This document shows, one piece after another, positions 11,358 through 23,760 of a stretch of 64,000 nucleotides of DNA. The stretch lies in NCBI GenBank assembly GCA_934045905.1, contig OW203762.1, positions 14,974,345-15,038,344 on the forward strand, in the 5' to 3' direction. The translations under genes were made by a program, and so were the position numbers. Source of the DNA: Leuctra nigra (taxonomy: Eukaryota; Arthropoda; Insecta; Plecoptera; Leuctridae). Below the pieces are notes generated by a model that did no database searches, was not told the origin of the DNA, and worked only from the letters and a program-made list of their open reading frames with translations. How positions within the stretch are numbered: position 1 is the stretch's first letter; the number at the start of each line of letters is the position of its first letter.

Positions 11358-11718
11358 AATAGGAGACTTATGCGTTCCCCTGATAATCCAGAGGAATGGA
11401 TCTGGACAACTTTTAATTTTGTCGAAGCCGGCAGGGCAAGTGCCAGTCAAAGGAGACAGAGTGCAGTGGAACGAACGGGTTCTCCGCCCATCAACAGTTC
11501 AGTAGAACGAACGGGTTCTTCGCCCATCAACAGTTCAGTGGAGCGAACGGGTTCTTCGCCCATCAAAAGTTCAGTGGAACGAACGGGTTCTTCGCCCATC
11601 AACAGTTCTGTGGAACGTACGGGTTCTTCGCCCATCAACAGTTCAATGGAACAAACGGGTTCTTCGCCCATCAACCGGACGGACGCACGCCGGACGACCG
11701 AACGCCAACCATTGCACG
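11358..11718 (+). pseudogene. paralogue copy 1: last visible exon, 12-residue repeats
   Basis: Starts after GTGTTTCAG and ends before GGTATTC, like copy 2 (60158-61805). The first 30 codons align with copy 2: NRRLMRSPDNPEEWIWTTFN here and NRRWTRSSEYPEEWIIETFN there, then VEAGRAS in both. Differences concentrate at third positions, so this frame was once under selection. The exon then holds six 36-bp units (about 11461-11676) encoding SVERTGSSPINS variants, and closes with ERQPLHG, which matches GRQPFYG of copy 2. The exon itself is open; the copy as a whole looks damaged because 5' exons are missing and a Helitron-like element follows. Confidence 0.6.
11461..11676 (+). repeat. 36-bp coding minisatellite, six copies
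   Basis: Units of 36 bp around GAACGAACGGGTTCTTCGCC. The period is a multiple of three, so the frame is kept. It occupies the place where copy 2 has 60-bp units of unrelated sequence. Confidence 0.9.
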
Positions 11719-11739
11719 GTATTCTTCATTAATATATAA

Positions 11740-12535
11740 CTAGGAAAACGCTCAGTGTAACGCGTTGATGAGCGAGCACGGGTACGTGTAAATTCTCGAA
11801 CCGGAAATGCGTACACAACGCACAGAAAACATATACATCCATATTGAATTGAAATATGATATCAACATAAAAGCATATGCTTTTCATCGAAACTTTAAAA
11901 TAGCATCTAAGCACCCTGGTACATATAGCAAATCAGATTCAATTCAAGTGGCACTGGAAAACATTACTTTCGATACTTCATTACTGACAGATATTAAAAA
12001 TGTCAATACGATCATACGTTCTTAACTGATTGGGATGAAAATTTGTAAAATAAGAGACAATATTGGTCTTAATGATCATGCAAAATATGAGTTTGATCAG
12101 AATTATCGAAAACCGTTTTTATTTTTAAGCCTATCAGGAGATATTTATTTAAATTTTAACCAATTAATGGATTAAAAAAAATTAGGGTCTGCAAACAGAG
12201 AAGGTTGGTTTTACATGTGTGCAAAATTTCGGCTTGATCAAAGAAAAACTCTGACCTGTAAAGCCAAAATATGAGTTTGATCAGATTTATTGCAGACCAT
12301 TTTCATTTTTCAACCTATCAACAGGAGATGTTTAATTAAATTTTAGCCAATGAATGGATTTCAAAAAAATTTGGGGTCAGCAACGCCCAGAGAATGTCCG
12401 AACATGTGTGCAAAATTTCAGCTCGATCGAAGAAAAACTGTGACCTGCATAGCCTCAGTAACAGAAAAAAACACACAAAAAAAACAAAGGTCCGTCCAAA
12501 AGAGCCAAAAGGAGTCGCTCGCTTCGCTCGCTCAA
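11740..12535 (-). mobile_element. Helitron-like element, about 0.8 kb
   Basis: On the minus strand it starts near TTGAGCGAGCGAAGCGAGCG (12516-12535) and ends in the CGCTCA/AACGCGTT/TGAGCG hairpin, TTTTC and CTAG (11740), followed by T. Paralogue copy 2 gives an approximate empty site: TTCATTTATATAATAG then AATCTAAATTCCAATGCC near 61813-61850. The interior has two tandem blocks with TGTGCAAAATTTC and matches 27398-27870 in reverse. No Rep/helicase coding, so it is non-autonomous. Confidence 0.7.
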
Positions 12536-13300
12536 TTATAATCAAAATTCCAATGCCGGTTCGGTTCTAAATTATATTCCAGAGTCTAACTTCAAAGAAA
12601 GGGCCTATACCACCACTAATTGCAACAATAGAGTATTTCATAATGTTGAATTCAGTTCAGATAAAAACTACGTAATTATTAAAAGTCTACCAAAATCAGA
12701 ATAGGGTGGCTGCATCTGATTGGATATTTAGTGAAAAACAATTGAATGCGCTTATTAATCGACCTTTGCATTTTGCGATTAAATGTGCAGCTCTTGAAAA
12801 TATCTCAATAGAACCCTCCTGAACATTTTAGGTAAATGAGTCATTTAGATTCGACCCTGCAGGGTCAAGATGGCAGTCAATGATCAATGCGACCGTTGCA
12901 GTCCTGTCACAATGTCTCAACTCCCGTTGGTCCGATTTTTATTGATTTCCTTTTAAATTGAAGCTGAATAATGTATTTACCTTTTTTGTCATAAGGGTAG
13001 CATCTCAGCATATCACGTTATATTCGAAATTAATGATAATTTGACTTTTGGACTTTGGACTTTCGTTTAAAAAGTTTTAAGCCAATGTATATTGTTGATG
13101 TGTATGTCTACTAGATTTTTTTTAATTGCTAGAAATTTCATTAGATTTCATATTGTGATAAAACATTTGTAAACATTTGTAAACAGGAGCCGAGATAATG
13201 GGATTTGAACATGCGAAAAATTTAATACTATATAAACAAACACAAACACAAGTCACATTTTTTAATGTTTAACCCCCATTATCTTAGCTCCTATTTACTA
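12536..13300. other. post-exon sequence of paralogue copy 1
   Basis: 12540-12660 aligns with 61840-61912 joined to 62950-62995 of copy 2 (AATTCCAATGCCGGTT, then CCACTAATTGCAACA, AGAGTATTTC, GTTGAATTCAGTTC). The rest has no recognised gene. Two near-identical 'AACATTTGTAA' runs are at 13163-13185. Confidence 0.5.
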
Positions 13301-13319
13301 GATTCGTTTACTCGATACT

Positions 13320-13500
13320 TCTGAATAATACAAGTTCTTCTTTTGTTTCCAAAAGTTCGTGCCGGAAAATTTCTGCAGAACCTTTGTTGTTGCTGTCGTC
13401 GAAAGAAAGTGAAGAGAAGAGGAGAAGCAGAAGAAGTGATCCGGACTTCGACAGTATAATGCCAAGAAGATGTAGATTCCCTCCGCAATAAGTGGTGCGG
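13320..13500 (+). other. block conserved between the two paralogues
   Basis: AATACAAGTTCTTCTTTTGT at 13326-13345 begins a block matching 63293-63440. In both copies the same frame reads TSSSFVSKS then RKIS, followed by an Arg/Glu/Ser-rich stretch. It could be a further exon or 3' UTR. I could not place convincing splice sites that continue phase 1 of the preceding exon. Confidence 0.35.
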
Positions 13501-13879
13501 ATGTACACTAACATTTTGCAACATAAGAAGTTAATGTTTTACATCAATACTTCCGGACTGACCGTTGTGGAAGCATTTTTCAAATAATTGGTTGCATCTG
13601 CTTTGACAGATGGTGTTGTGTGTCTTTACCCAGACGATTTATAGTACATACGGTTTGTTGATTAGTAACCAGAAAATGTATCTAAGAGTAATTAAAATCA
13701 TCTCTTAGTGTCTCTGTCTCTTAATTACGTCAAGTTCCAGTAACTGCTAGAATGATGAACTCTCCAATATTTATATTAAATAATTCGGAATGCTCATAGT
13801 GCGTATTACATAATATTTTGATTTAGTTTCTTCATGTTTTTTAGAGTTTATATAGTATAGCATATTATAGTACTATTAT

Positions 13880-14060
13880 CAAGCGAGAGGAGCGAGCGCC
13901 TTTATTTACCTAGCTCGTTTTTTGTGTGTGTTTTTCGCATTACATTTTAAACGAAGTAACGGATATGGCAAATTTTTTCTCAAAAGATTCATTAATGCAG
14001 AATCTAATGCAGAAGGCTAAAATGATTTCCGGCAAAATGTGCCAAGGTCAATTTTATAGA
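13880..14060 (+). mobile_element. Helitron-like 5'-end fragment
   Basis: Starts with TCAAGCGAGAGGAGCGAGCG and continues as the reverse complement of 59930-60110 (ATTTTAAACGAAGTAACGGA, GCAGAAGGCTAAAATGATTT). Confidence 0.5.
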
Positions 14061-14395
14061 TAGGTATGGACCCTTTTTCGTTTTTTTGGGAGATGAGGGA
14101 CAATGATTTATTAGTTTCTTTTGTACTTGTCTCATTCCACTGAGCCTCGCACGCAGGTGAAGTAATATGAACTTGACGGTTCAAACATGGCACCTCCACC
14201 AAAAGTTCAACGCATTGCAGAGATCCAAATTCTCGTTTCTGCACATAAAACTTTGCAATTTGTTGATACGTTTACATCTTAATTAAACTATAAAAAATTG
14301 TTGTTATGAATAATTTCAACTTTTGTGCCGGAAACTGGATATCTCAGAGTAAATTTGTACCAATATATAGGAACGTACTATCAATGAAATTGATA
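14061..14395. other. unassigned non-coding sequence
   Basis: No exon, repeat end or RNA gene recognised. Confidence 0.3.
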
Positions 14396-14399
14396 TCAA

Positions 14400-14636
14400 T
14401 TGAGCAAGTTGGCTCAGGTGTAAGCAATGGACGTTTACTTCGGAGACTCAGGTTCGATCTCCCGTTCGTCCTTCTAGACGGAGGAATGAGGATATTCCTC
14501 AGTCAGAGCGAATGGAAATCACAGCCTTGTATACCTAAGATGAATAGTGTATATCCACTGAACGCATTTAACATTGGGCCGAATGTAGATGATTTTGGGT
14601 GGCGAGTTTGATTGTATTGTATTGTATTGTATTTAT
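14400..14636 (+). mobile_element. tRNA-derived SINE
   Basis: Box A-like TTGGCTCAGGTGTAAGCA (14409-14426) and box B-like GGTTCGATCTCC (14451-14462) give a pol III promoter. The tRNA-like head is followed by a unique body with CTTGTATACCTAAGATGAAT and an (ATTGT)n tail (14611-14633). Body pieces recur at 14865-14945 and, reversed, at 15170-15260. Confidence 0.7.
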
Positions 14637-14859
14637 TATCTTCCCGTAGATCAGTACAGTATACAGATATGTCTTTCGATCGCAGCGCTAGTCTACGCTG
14701 CGGTCAAAGTTTCAACTTTAATATAATTTCTCATTCAAAATGCCATTTTAGGAACATATTTTGAATTATTATTATATTATTATTTAAATAAAACAACTCT
14801 GGTTTAATCAATGCAATAACAAAGGGTAAAAGATAATAAAGGCTTAACACTATGTAGTT

Positions 14860-14950
14860 CTCCCATATGCCAGAGTGGATAGAAAACACAGCCTTGTATA
14901 CATAGAATGTATGGTGATTCCACTGCATGGCAAAACGTGTAACACCAACG
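14860..14950 (+). repeat. SINE body fragment
   Basis: CAGAGTGGATAGAAAACACAG then CCTTGTATACATAGAATGTA parallels 14502-14575 of the SINE, without the tRNA-like head. It ends in AAAACGTGTAACA, also seen reversed at 15180. Confidence 0.5.
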
Positions 14951-15164
14951 ACCTACTTTATGGAACGATGCGAGCGTAGCGGCAGAATAGAGAACTACTA
15001 ACATTGCCTGTTGTTTTGGAGTTCGTGACGTCATCTTCTAGTTCAACTTTTTGCCGCTAATGCATGAAGGAGGTCGCGTCGATCAGATCAAGGCTCGCCT
15101 CCAATGATTCACTTTGCATATGCCGCCAGGATCGCGTCGTTCTAAAGAGAATTCAAGGTCATAT

Positions 15165-15270
15165 TTTATTCTCAAAAAATGTTACACGTTTTTGCGTTCA
15201 GTGGATACACTATTCATCTTAGGTATACAACGATTTCCATTCGCTCTGCCTCAGTCAGTTCAGTACCTAT
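15165..15270 (-). repeat. inverted SINE body fragment
   Basis: TGCGTTCAGTGGATACACTATTC and TTAGGTATACAACG are the complement of 14530-14575. Confidence 0.5.
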
Positions 15271-16150
15271 TGAAGATGTTCTACTGGGTGGGCCACGACA
15301 GACTCCAGCCTTCAATCCTCACCATTATTTCATAATAATCATCCACCATTCACCTTCAAAATCATTCGTCTGTTGGCATTAAGGCGATTCGACCGAAAAA
15401 AAAACAATATTAATTTGCTTCATATTTCGTAAGAAGGAGCTGGTAACATATGATTTCAAGTGACATTAGTAGTTTTTGGGCGCCACAAACAATCCGGGAC
15501 GATTTCAAATGTGTAAAATGCACGTTACTCTAGACATCTTATAGACAAAACCGTTTATCTGAATGACACAAAACTTGCGGAGAATATTCATTAGATATCT
15601 AGTTATGGGCTGACGGCAGACCTTTTTCTAATTTTTTGTTTCAATTTTTACAAAAAAAATATACAACATACCGGATTTTAGAGTAAAATTTTACTGATTT
15701 AGTAGAAGCTACAGTCAAAGTAGGAATGAAGTTATCTAAATTTGGGGGCAGTCATGACATCCGCCCATTCTTTGTGAACCAAATGAGCCCTCGTGGAAGT
15801 CTGTAGTGTGAATGGTAGGGCTTGTGGCGTGGCGATAGTAAGTATGTTTATTTTCAAAAAAAAAAATTCAAAATTTTACGGTACAACAATAATGTGTCAA
15901 AAAAGATACCTACAGTAAGTTGTAGAATCACTTACTGAATGAGAAAAATGCCCTCCCGACTCTTTGAGTGCAGTAGTTTCGCCAATAACGTGATTTATAT
16001 TTTTAGTCACGTGGTATCGCTCGAATCATGTTAACCTGGTTGCAGAATGCGAAATTTGAACTTATTGGAACATTTTGATTTTCGACCAATTGGGAGATAT
16101 GTTTTCATTTATACACGACTACGTGTAATCGTGTAATCGTATACACGATT
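15271..16150. other. unassigned non-coding sequence
   Basis: No exon or element end recognised. Short repeats of ACACGATTA near 16123-16152 only. Confidence 0.3.
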
Positions 16151-16159
16151 AAGTTAGAA

Positions 16160-16312
16160 TGATATTATAGTATGTGTGCAAAATTTCAGCTCGATCGGAA
16201 AAAAATTGTGAACAGTGGCGTGGCGTTGGACCAAACACAAATGAAAACAAAAAACTGAGAAAGTGTCCAAGAGTGCAGAATGCGAGTCGCTCGCTGCGCT
16301 CGCTCAATAAAT
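16160..16312 (-). mobile_element. Helitron-like 5'-end fragment
   Basis: TGTGTGCAAAATTTCAGCTC (16172-16191) and GAGTCGCTCGCTGCGCTCGC (16282-16301) match the 5' part of the copy at 12400-12535. The 3' terminus is absent. Confidence 0.5.
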
Positions 16313-16775
16313 TTCAGCTTGACCGCTGTAGAATTGTCTGTAAAACAGCGCAAAAATTTAAGTTTTAATTTTTATTTATTTTTCATTCAGGGATTACCTA
16401 CTTTCATTTGTATTATTATCAGAGGATTTATTTCTTAATTTTCTTGAAAAATCCATTTCTTTAGGATCAAATTTAATAAAATAGCCAATAAAAAAATAAA
16501 AAAATAAGAAAATGCATACTTTTTTCAATGTGTTTTATGATATAAATTGACGGCGTTCTAAAAAGAAGTTTTTATAAGTTTTGAATTTCGTGCAAACTTT
16601 TAGGTTGGCACAAACGTGACTACACTGAGCTACTGAGACACCGAATCTATCATCTGCGTGCTAGCTTACCTTGATTTTATTTACATCTTGGTTACCCAAT
16701 ACTGTTTTGGTTCATTTTATATTACTCTTTAATTTATACATCATGAATTATGGAAAGTGAAGTGTTCATTTTTTA

Positions 16776-19629
16776 ATGGAACCGTTGATTAGTATTATGC
16801 TGTCATCACATGCCAGGTCTTTATGGGGCATCATAAGCAATAACACATTGATGTCTTTTGGCACATCAACAAGTAAAGTTAATAGACTACAGTTCATCAG
16901 GTCACATGGCTGTATTATGTACAGCACTAATAAAGATACATCTAGTCAATCCTCGTCATCAATGTATTGTGTGGATCTGGTTAGGTAAGCTTTGGGTTAA
17001 CGAATTAACACGGAGAGTGTTGCACAGTGCACTATGTAACCACTTCGGATCCTCAAGGTCTGCGCACAATTGATGTATGTATCGGTGGTGGGACCAAGGA
17101 GGTTATAGTAATGGAGGGGACATCCGCCGGACGGAGTGTAGAAGCGGAGTGAAGCCACTGGCTGCCTGGAGTTACACCCCTACTTTGCCGTAACTACAGG
17201 CTCGTTATTGTGTGCTGTCATATACAAAGGCCGTTAAATGAGTTCCAGGACTCTTTTAATTGAGCGCAAATGAATAAACGTAGGGAGATGCGGTTTGCTG
17301 CATTATTTGATTGAGAGTCTAGGGAATGTCCTCCTGTTTTCCAATTCTTGATACCTACCTACTTCTAATAGTTGTGAAATTACAGCATTTTGAATAAAAC
17401 CCTTTTTGCATAACAGCATGTGATTTCCCTCGCTAGCTGGCTGGCTTGCTGCCAAACTAGGAGAGTGGGGTGCTTCAATCTAAGCATAGAATGTCCACTA
17501 CAGCAAGATAATATAAAACCTCATTTGGTGGGACGGACCTACCTACGTTTAAAGTTAAATAAAGGGTACTGTGTCCATCTGCAATTGATAATGGACAGGC
17601 TGGGAACTCGGCGTCAAATGGATTAACACCGCAAGCCTTGGATACTGCATGACCCGAGTATTCTGACCTAACATCCCACCTTCTTACGTCAATTGTGGGC
17701 TTAGGGCCAAGGTCCACTAAATCTTCTCCTAGCGGAGAACAGACGAACCGCCAAATTTGGCGCTGCGCTAGTTGGAGCGGAGATTTAGTGGACATTGGGT
17801 AGGCCTACACTCCGAAGGCTCCAGGGAATCGTGTTGTCAAAATATTCATGCATTACAGGAACAGTGATGTTATATTTGCCCCCTTTTTACAGAAAATATG
17901 ACTATGAAAACTATTTGTGCACACTGCTTCTGCCCAACGAAACCAGAACAACTGCATTTGCCATCCGAGCATTTAACATCGAAGTAGCAAGAGTAGAAGA
18001 AATTGTCAGTAATGTGACAATAGGACAAATGAGGCTTAAATTTTGGGATGATCTTATAGAAAATATTTATGAAAATAATGTTCCGAAACACCCAGTTGCA
18101 GTACAACTCTCCAGGGTAAATATGAACTATGGATAGGAAGTTGGTCTTTGGTATGTTATGTGAAGCTGGGAAAGGATCACTGCGTCATTGTACTTCTTTT
18201 TCACAGGCCCTTCATCGGCGGAAAATGTCTAAACGATACTTCAAGCGTCTGATCTCGACGCGACGAGATCGTCTGTTGTTCCCGACACTAGACTCCATGG
18301 AGGTTTACGCTGAGAACTCCGCTTCATCCATCTTCTACCTCCTACTGGAAGCTTCAGGTAATCCTCAACCCATGTTCATTGTACTGGATGTTACAGCTAC
18401 TCAGCATTTCTTTGCTGAATGTTAATAGCGTTTTGATGTCTTTAGTGAATCGGAAATGAGCTACTTGTGTATGAAGCAAAATATTTTGGACGTAAAAACA
18501 GTAGGTAGATAGGTAGTTAGGTAGGTAACTAATAAGATATCTTTGATAAAAAAATATTACTGGCTGGTTGGTATCAACATATAGTAGGTATTGCAAAATT
18601 TGTAGATTTATTTAGGTACTACCTGTACTAATAACAGGTACCTAACTGGAACTAGAGAGCCCTAACTGGAACAAACTTTCTCAAACTCCACAAAAATGCC
18701 TAGGTTGTCTTTTAAATTCAAGTAGGTAATAAAAACCATTATATATTATTTGTAACTATTACAGAAGAGTTATTAGTTACACAATTTTATAGGAGATAAT
18801 CGGATAATCAACCAATTTGTATTTTTAAATGAAATTTAAAAAAAATCAGATCAAAGTGGTTGGTTGGGAAAAATAGTTTTAAATGAGAAAATTGTATGAC
18901 TGGGTAATTTATAACCAAGGCTCTACTGATTTATTACATACAAAAAAATAATCACTAAGGAGGCCCCCATTTAAGATACCACTAAAATGTCTATGCCTAT
19001 TGCCATGTGCAGGTGTGACGAGCGTGCAATGTGACCACGCCGCCAGCCACCTGGGGAAAGCGCTGGGCTTGTGCACGCTGCTGCGCGCGCTTCCCCATCA
19101 CGCGCAACACGGTCGCGTGGTTCTGCCGGCGGACGTCCTCGCCACGTGTCAGGTCGCTGACGAGACGGTGTTGCGCGGCAGCAGAGATCAGCCAATCAGA
19201 GACGTTGTGTTTCAAGTGGCGAACAGAGCCAAGAAACATCTCGATCAGGTATGCAGTTGCATCAGCGCTTTTTACGTTATTGGGAGGAGATCAGTCTCAG
19301 AATGATGATTCACATCGTAGTTATTATGGGTATGTCAGAAGCCAATGTTATGTCACAACACAGACTTCATATTTGTTTGTTTCCATATTGTATACACACA
19401 AAACAAAGTTATCGTTGATTAATCCGATGTCTTCTTTTGTCAGGCCCGGATGCTAAGTCCAAACGTCCCAGCAGAAACACGATCTCTCTACCTACCTGCA
19501 ATCAATGTTGCCAACTTCCTAGATAAACTTAGCAAGAGAGACTTCGACATCTTTGACCATAGTTTAATGCTCAGAAGTGCATTTCTTCCAGTTAAGTTGT
19601 ATTGGAATAAAGCATTATCAAATTATTAG
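16776..19629 (+). CDS. NDUFAF6: NDUFAF6, mitochondrial complex I assembly factor (five exons)
   Basis: Exons 16776-16984, 17893-18115, 18207-18357, 19013-19248 and 19444-19629. All junctions are GT/AG and phases join (2, 0, 1, 0), giving 334 residues, close to the usual length of about 330. NDUFAF6 is a squalene/phytoene-synthase-fold protein needed for assembly of the ND1 module of complex I; it is not known to make isoprenoids. Exon 1 begins with a Ser/Arg-rich, acid-poor stretch of about 50 residues, a likely mitochondrial presequence. Family landmarks are YCVDLVR-KYDYENYL across the exon 1/2 join, FAIRAFNIEVARV, GQMRLKFW, HPVAVQLSR, YAENSASS, CDHAASHLGKALG, RDVVFQVANRAKKHL and the ending DFDIFDHSL. 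The stop TAG is at 19627-19629, and a repeat element starts 4-7 bp later. The start choice is the first Met of an open exon; MLSSHARS seven codons on is an alternative. Confidence 0.92.
17711..17793. repeat. mini inverted-repeat element in NDUFAF6 intron 1
   Basis: GGTCCACTAAATCT at 17711 and its complement AGATTTAGTGGAC at 17781-17793. It is related by its ends to 5411-5459. The interior has a second small stem (TCCTAGCGGAG with CTCCGC-type partners). Confidence 0.6.
18358..19012. other. NDUFAF6 intron 3
   Basis: No nested gene. Contains AGGTAGGTA-type runs near 18500-18535. Confidence 0.6.
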
Positions 19630-19633
19630 ATGA

Positions 19634-22600
19634 CTACCCTGCTTGAAAAAAACATGACATTTCTGATAAAATCTGGAGTATTTACCAGACATCTCCAGTG
19701 AATTTCAGACAATCTCAGAATCAAGACACACTTTCACCAGACTCTTCCAGAGTTTACCAGAGTTTACCAGAGAAGCCCGAGACACCAGAATTATTCAGGC
19801 ATAATCAGTATAAACCAGACAAATTAGTCAGACTAACTCAGAGTTTTCCAGACAACCAGAATTAATCAGGCATAGCCAGACTTTACCAGACAAAAGAAGT
19901 CAGACTGACTCAGAGTTTTCCAGAAAGGTCAGGAAATCCTTTACATAAGAATATATCAGACTATACCAGACAAAATGAATCCAGAGTTATCAAGATAGAT
20001 CCAGACAAATCAAGAAATAGTAAATAACCAGAAAATATCAGACAAACCTGTAACAAATCTTGCCAGAACTTACAAGACAAAACCAGAATGAATCAGACAA
20101 TTACTTTCACCAGAATATACCAGAAGATCAGACATAGTTTTAACCAGACTAAACCAGACAATTCCAGAATGCCACCAGATCAATTTATTCACCAGAAAAT
20201 CTCAGAATCCTCCAGACAATTATCCAGACAAAATCAGACGATACCAGACCAGCTGTCAGAATACACCAGATCTCGAAAATATCAGAATATACCGGAAGAA
20301 ATCAGACATAGTTATAACCAGACCACCCCAGACAATTCCAGAATAACACTAGACCGTAGTTCATTCACCAGAATATCTCAGAACTTACCAGACAAGCCAG
20401 ACAAAATCAGACGATACCAGACCAGCTACCAGAATACACCAGATCCAGAAAATATCAGAATATACCAGAAGGAATCAGACATAGTTATAACCAGACTAAA
20501 CCAGACAATACCAGAATGACACCAGACCATAGTTCATTCACCAGAATATCTCAGAACTTACCAGAAAATTATCCAGACAATTCAGACGATACCAGACCAG
20601 CTACCAGAATACACCAGATCCAGAAAATATCAGAATATACCAGAAGAAATCAGACATAGTTCAACCAGACTAAACCAGACAATTCCAGAACCACACCAGA
20701 CATTGTTAATTCACCAGAATATCTCAGAACTTACCAGACAATTATCCAGACAAAACCAGACGATACCAGACCAGCTACCAGAATACACCAGATCCAGAAA
20801 ATATCAGAATATACCAGAAGAAATCAGACATAGTTCAACCAGACTAAACCAGACAATTCAAGAACTACACCAGACATTGTTAATTCACCAGAATATCTCA
20901 GAACTTACCAGACAATTATCCAGACAAAACCAGACGATACCAGACCAGCTACCAGAATACACCAGATCCAGAAAATATCAGAATATACCAGAAGAAATCA
21001 GACATAGTTATAACCAGACTAAACCAGACAATACCAGAATGACACCAGACCATAGTTCATTCACCAGAATATCTCAGAACTTACCAGAAAATTATCCAGC
21101 CAATTCAGACGATACCAGACCAGCTACCAGAATACACCAGATCCAGAAAATATCAGAATATACCAGAAGAAATCAGACATAGTTAATACCAGACTAAACC
21201 AGAAAATTCCAGAATGAACCAGACCATAGTTCATTCACCAGAATATCTCAGAACTTACCAGACAATTATCCAGACAATCCAGACGATATCAGACCAGCTA
21301 CCAGAATACACCAGATCCAGAAAATATCAGAATATACCAGAAGAAATCAGACATAGTTCAACCAGACTAAACCAGACAATTCCAGATCTACACCAGACAT
21401 TGTCAATTCACCAGAAAATCTCACAACCCTCCAGACAATTATCCAGACAAAACCAGACGATGTCAGACCAGCTATCAGAATACACCATATCCAGAAAATA
21501 TCAGAATATACCAGAAGAAATCAGACATAGATCCACCAACCAGACTAAAGACCAGACTTTAGACCAACCAATTAGTCTAAAGACTAATTCCAGAACTACA
21601 CCAGACATTGTCAATTCACCAGAATATCTCAGAACTTACCAGACAATTATCCAGACAAAACCAGACGATACCAGACCAGCTACCAGAATACACCAGATCC
21701 AGAAAATATCAGAATATGCCAGAAGAAATCAGACATAGTTCTAACCAGACTAAACCAGACAATTCCAGAATGACACCAGACCATAGTTCATTCACCAGAA
21801 TATCTCAGAACTTACCAGACAATTATCCAGACAAAACCAGACGATAACAGACCAGCTACCAGAATACACCAGATCCAGAATATATCAGAATATACCAGAA
21901 GAAATCAGACATAGATCCAACCAGACTAAACCAGACCATTCTAGAACTACACCAGACATTGTCAATTCACCAGAACATCTCAGAACTTACCAGACAATTA
22001 TCCAGACAAAACCAGACGATACCAGACCAGCTACCAGAATAAACCAGATCCAGAAAATATCAGAATATCCAGAAGAAATCAGACATACTTCTAACCAGAC
22101 TAAATCAGACAATTCCAGAACTACACCAGACATTGTCAATTCACCAGAATATCTCAGAACTTACCAGACAATTATTCAGACAAAACCAGACGATACCAGA
22201 CCAGCTACCAGAATGACACATTGTCGAATAAGTCTGCTATAATCTGGTATGCTCTGGTTCTGATGTATTCTGGTTTCGTCTGGTATAGTCTGGATAATTG
22301 TCTCGTAAGTTCTGAGATATTCTGGTTAATTAACAATGTCTGGTGTAGTTCTGGTATCGTCTGGCTTGATCTGGATAGACAATGTCTGAAAACGTCTGAT
22401 ATTATATGGTATTTTCTGGATGTGGTGTATTCTGGTTTCGTCTGGTTTAGTCTGCTGGACTTAAATGTCTGGTACTTTCTGAGTTAACCTAGTGATCTAA
22501 CTGATCTGGTGTAATTTTTTTTGAAATTGTCTGGTTTAGTCTGGTTAGACCTATGTCTGATTTCTTCGAGTAAATTCTGAAAATCGTCTGGATCTGGTGT

Positions 22601-23760
22601 ATTCTGGTAGCTGGTGGTATCGTCTGGTTTTGTCTGGATAATTGTCCGGTAAATTAAGTTCTGAGATATTCTGGTTAACATGAACTATGGTCTGGTGTCA
22701 TTCTGGAATTGTCTGGTTTAGTCTGGTTGGATCTATGTCTGATTTCTTCTATATATTCTGATAGTTTCTTGGTCTGGTGTATTCTGGTAGCTGGTTTTGT
22801 CTATTCTGGTTTTGTCTGGATAATTGTCTGGTAAGTTCTGAGATATTCTGGTGAATGAACTATGGTCTGGTGTCATTCTGGAATTGTCTGGTTAAGTCTG
22901 GTTGGATCTATGTCTGATTTTTTCTGGTATATTCTGACATTTTCTGCGTCTGGTCTATTCTGGTAGCTGGTCTGGTATCGTCTGGTTTGGTCTGGATAAT
23001 TGTCCGGTAAGTTATGAGATATTCTGGTGAATTGACAATGTCTGGTGTAGTTCTGGAATTGTCTGATTTAGTCTGGTTAGAACTCTGTCTGATTTCTTCT
23101 GGTATATTCTGATATTTTCTGGATCTGGTGGATTCTGGTAGCTGGTCTGGTATCGTCTGGTTTTGTCTGGATAATTGTCTTGTAAGTTCTGAGATATTCT
23201 GGTGAATGATCTATGGTCTGGTGTCATTCTGGAATTGTCTGGTTAAGTCTGGTTGGATCTATGTCTGATTTTTTCTGGTATATTCTGACATTTTCTGCGT
23301 CTGGTGTATTCTGGTAGCTGGTCTGGTATCGTCTGGTTTGGTCTGGATAATTGTCCGGTAAGTTATGAGATATTCTGGTGAATTGACAATGTCTGGTGTA
23401 GTTCTGGAATTGTCTGATTTAGTCTGGTTAGAACTCTGTCTGATTTCTTCTGGTATATTCTGATATTTTCTGGATCTGGTGGATTCTGGTAGCTGGTCTG
23501 GTATCGTCTGGTTTTGTCTGGATAATTGTCTTGTAAGTTCTGAGATATTCTGGTGAATGAACTATGGTCTGGTGTCATTCTGGTATTGTCTGGCTTGGTC
23601 TGGATAGACATTGTCTCAAAGCGTCTGGTATTATCTGGTATGTTCTGGAAATGTTCGTGCGTTCTGAATCCTTCTGGTTATGTCTGACATCAGGTCTTGA
23701 CTATTCTGACTTTATCTGCATAACTCTGATACAACGGTTTTTTTGAATAATATGATTCAT
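19634..23760. mobile_element. foldback-type element with 10-bp-pitched CCAGA arms
   Basis: Starts CTACCCTGCTTGAAAAA (19634-19650), matching in inverse the end at 35113-35129. From 19650 to about 22215 the + strand carries CCAGA (or TCAGA) roughly every 10 bp. These are organised into a 174-175 bp higher-order unit between 20426 and 22200 (successive CTACCAGAATACACCAGATC marks at 20426, 20601, 20775, 20949, 21124). At 22215 the array flips and runs to about 23735 as TCTGG, the complement. The whole is thus a 4.1 kb foldback with almost no spacer. The right end (23740-23757) only weakly resembles the left TIR. The long frames across it (NQTIPD, SRQNQTIPDQ) reflect absence of stops in the repeat, not a protein. 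It resembles Drosophila Foldback/Galileo elements in design; homology is not shown. Confidence 0.75.

Noticed and set aside
17475..17795. 106-codon frame on the minus strand
   Set aside because: It overlaps a MITE in NDUFAF6 intron 1, has no family features and no splice partners.
19031..19456. Alternative frame of 141 codons
   Set aside because: It shadows NDUFAF6 exon 4 in another frame.
20088..21847. Long frames across the CCAGA array (NQTIPD, SRKYQNIPEE wording)
   Set aside because: The frames are open because the repeat unit lacks stops in that frame; both orientations of the array give similar frames and there is no start context or splice logic.
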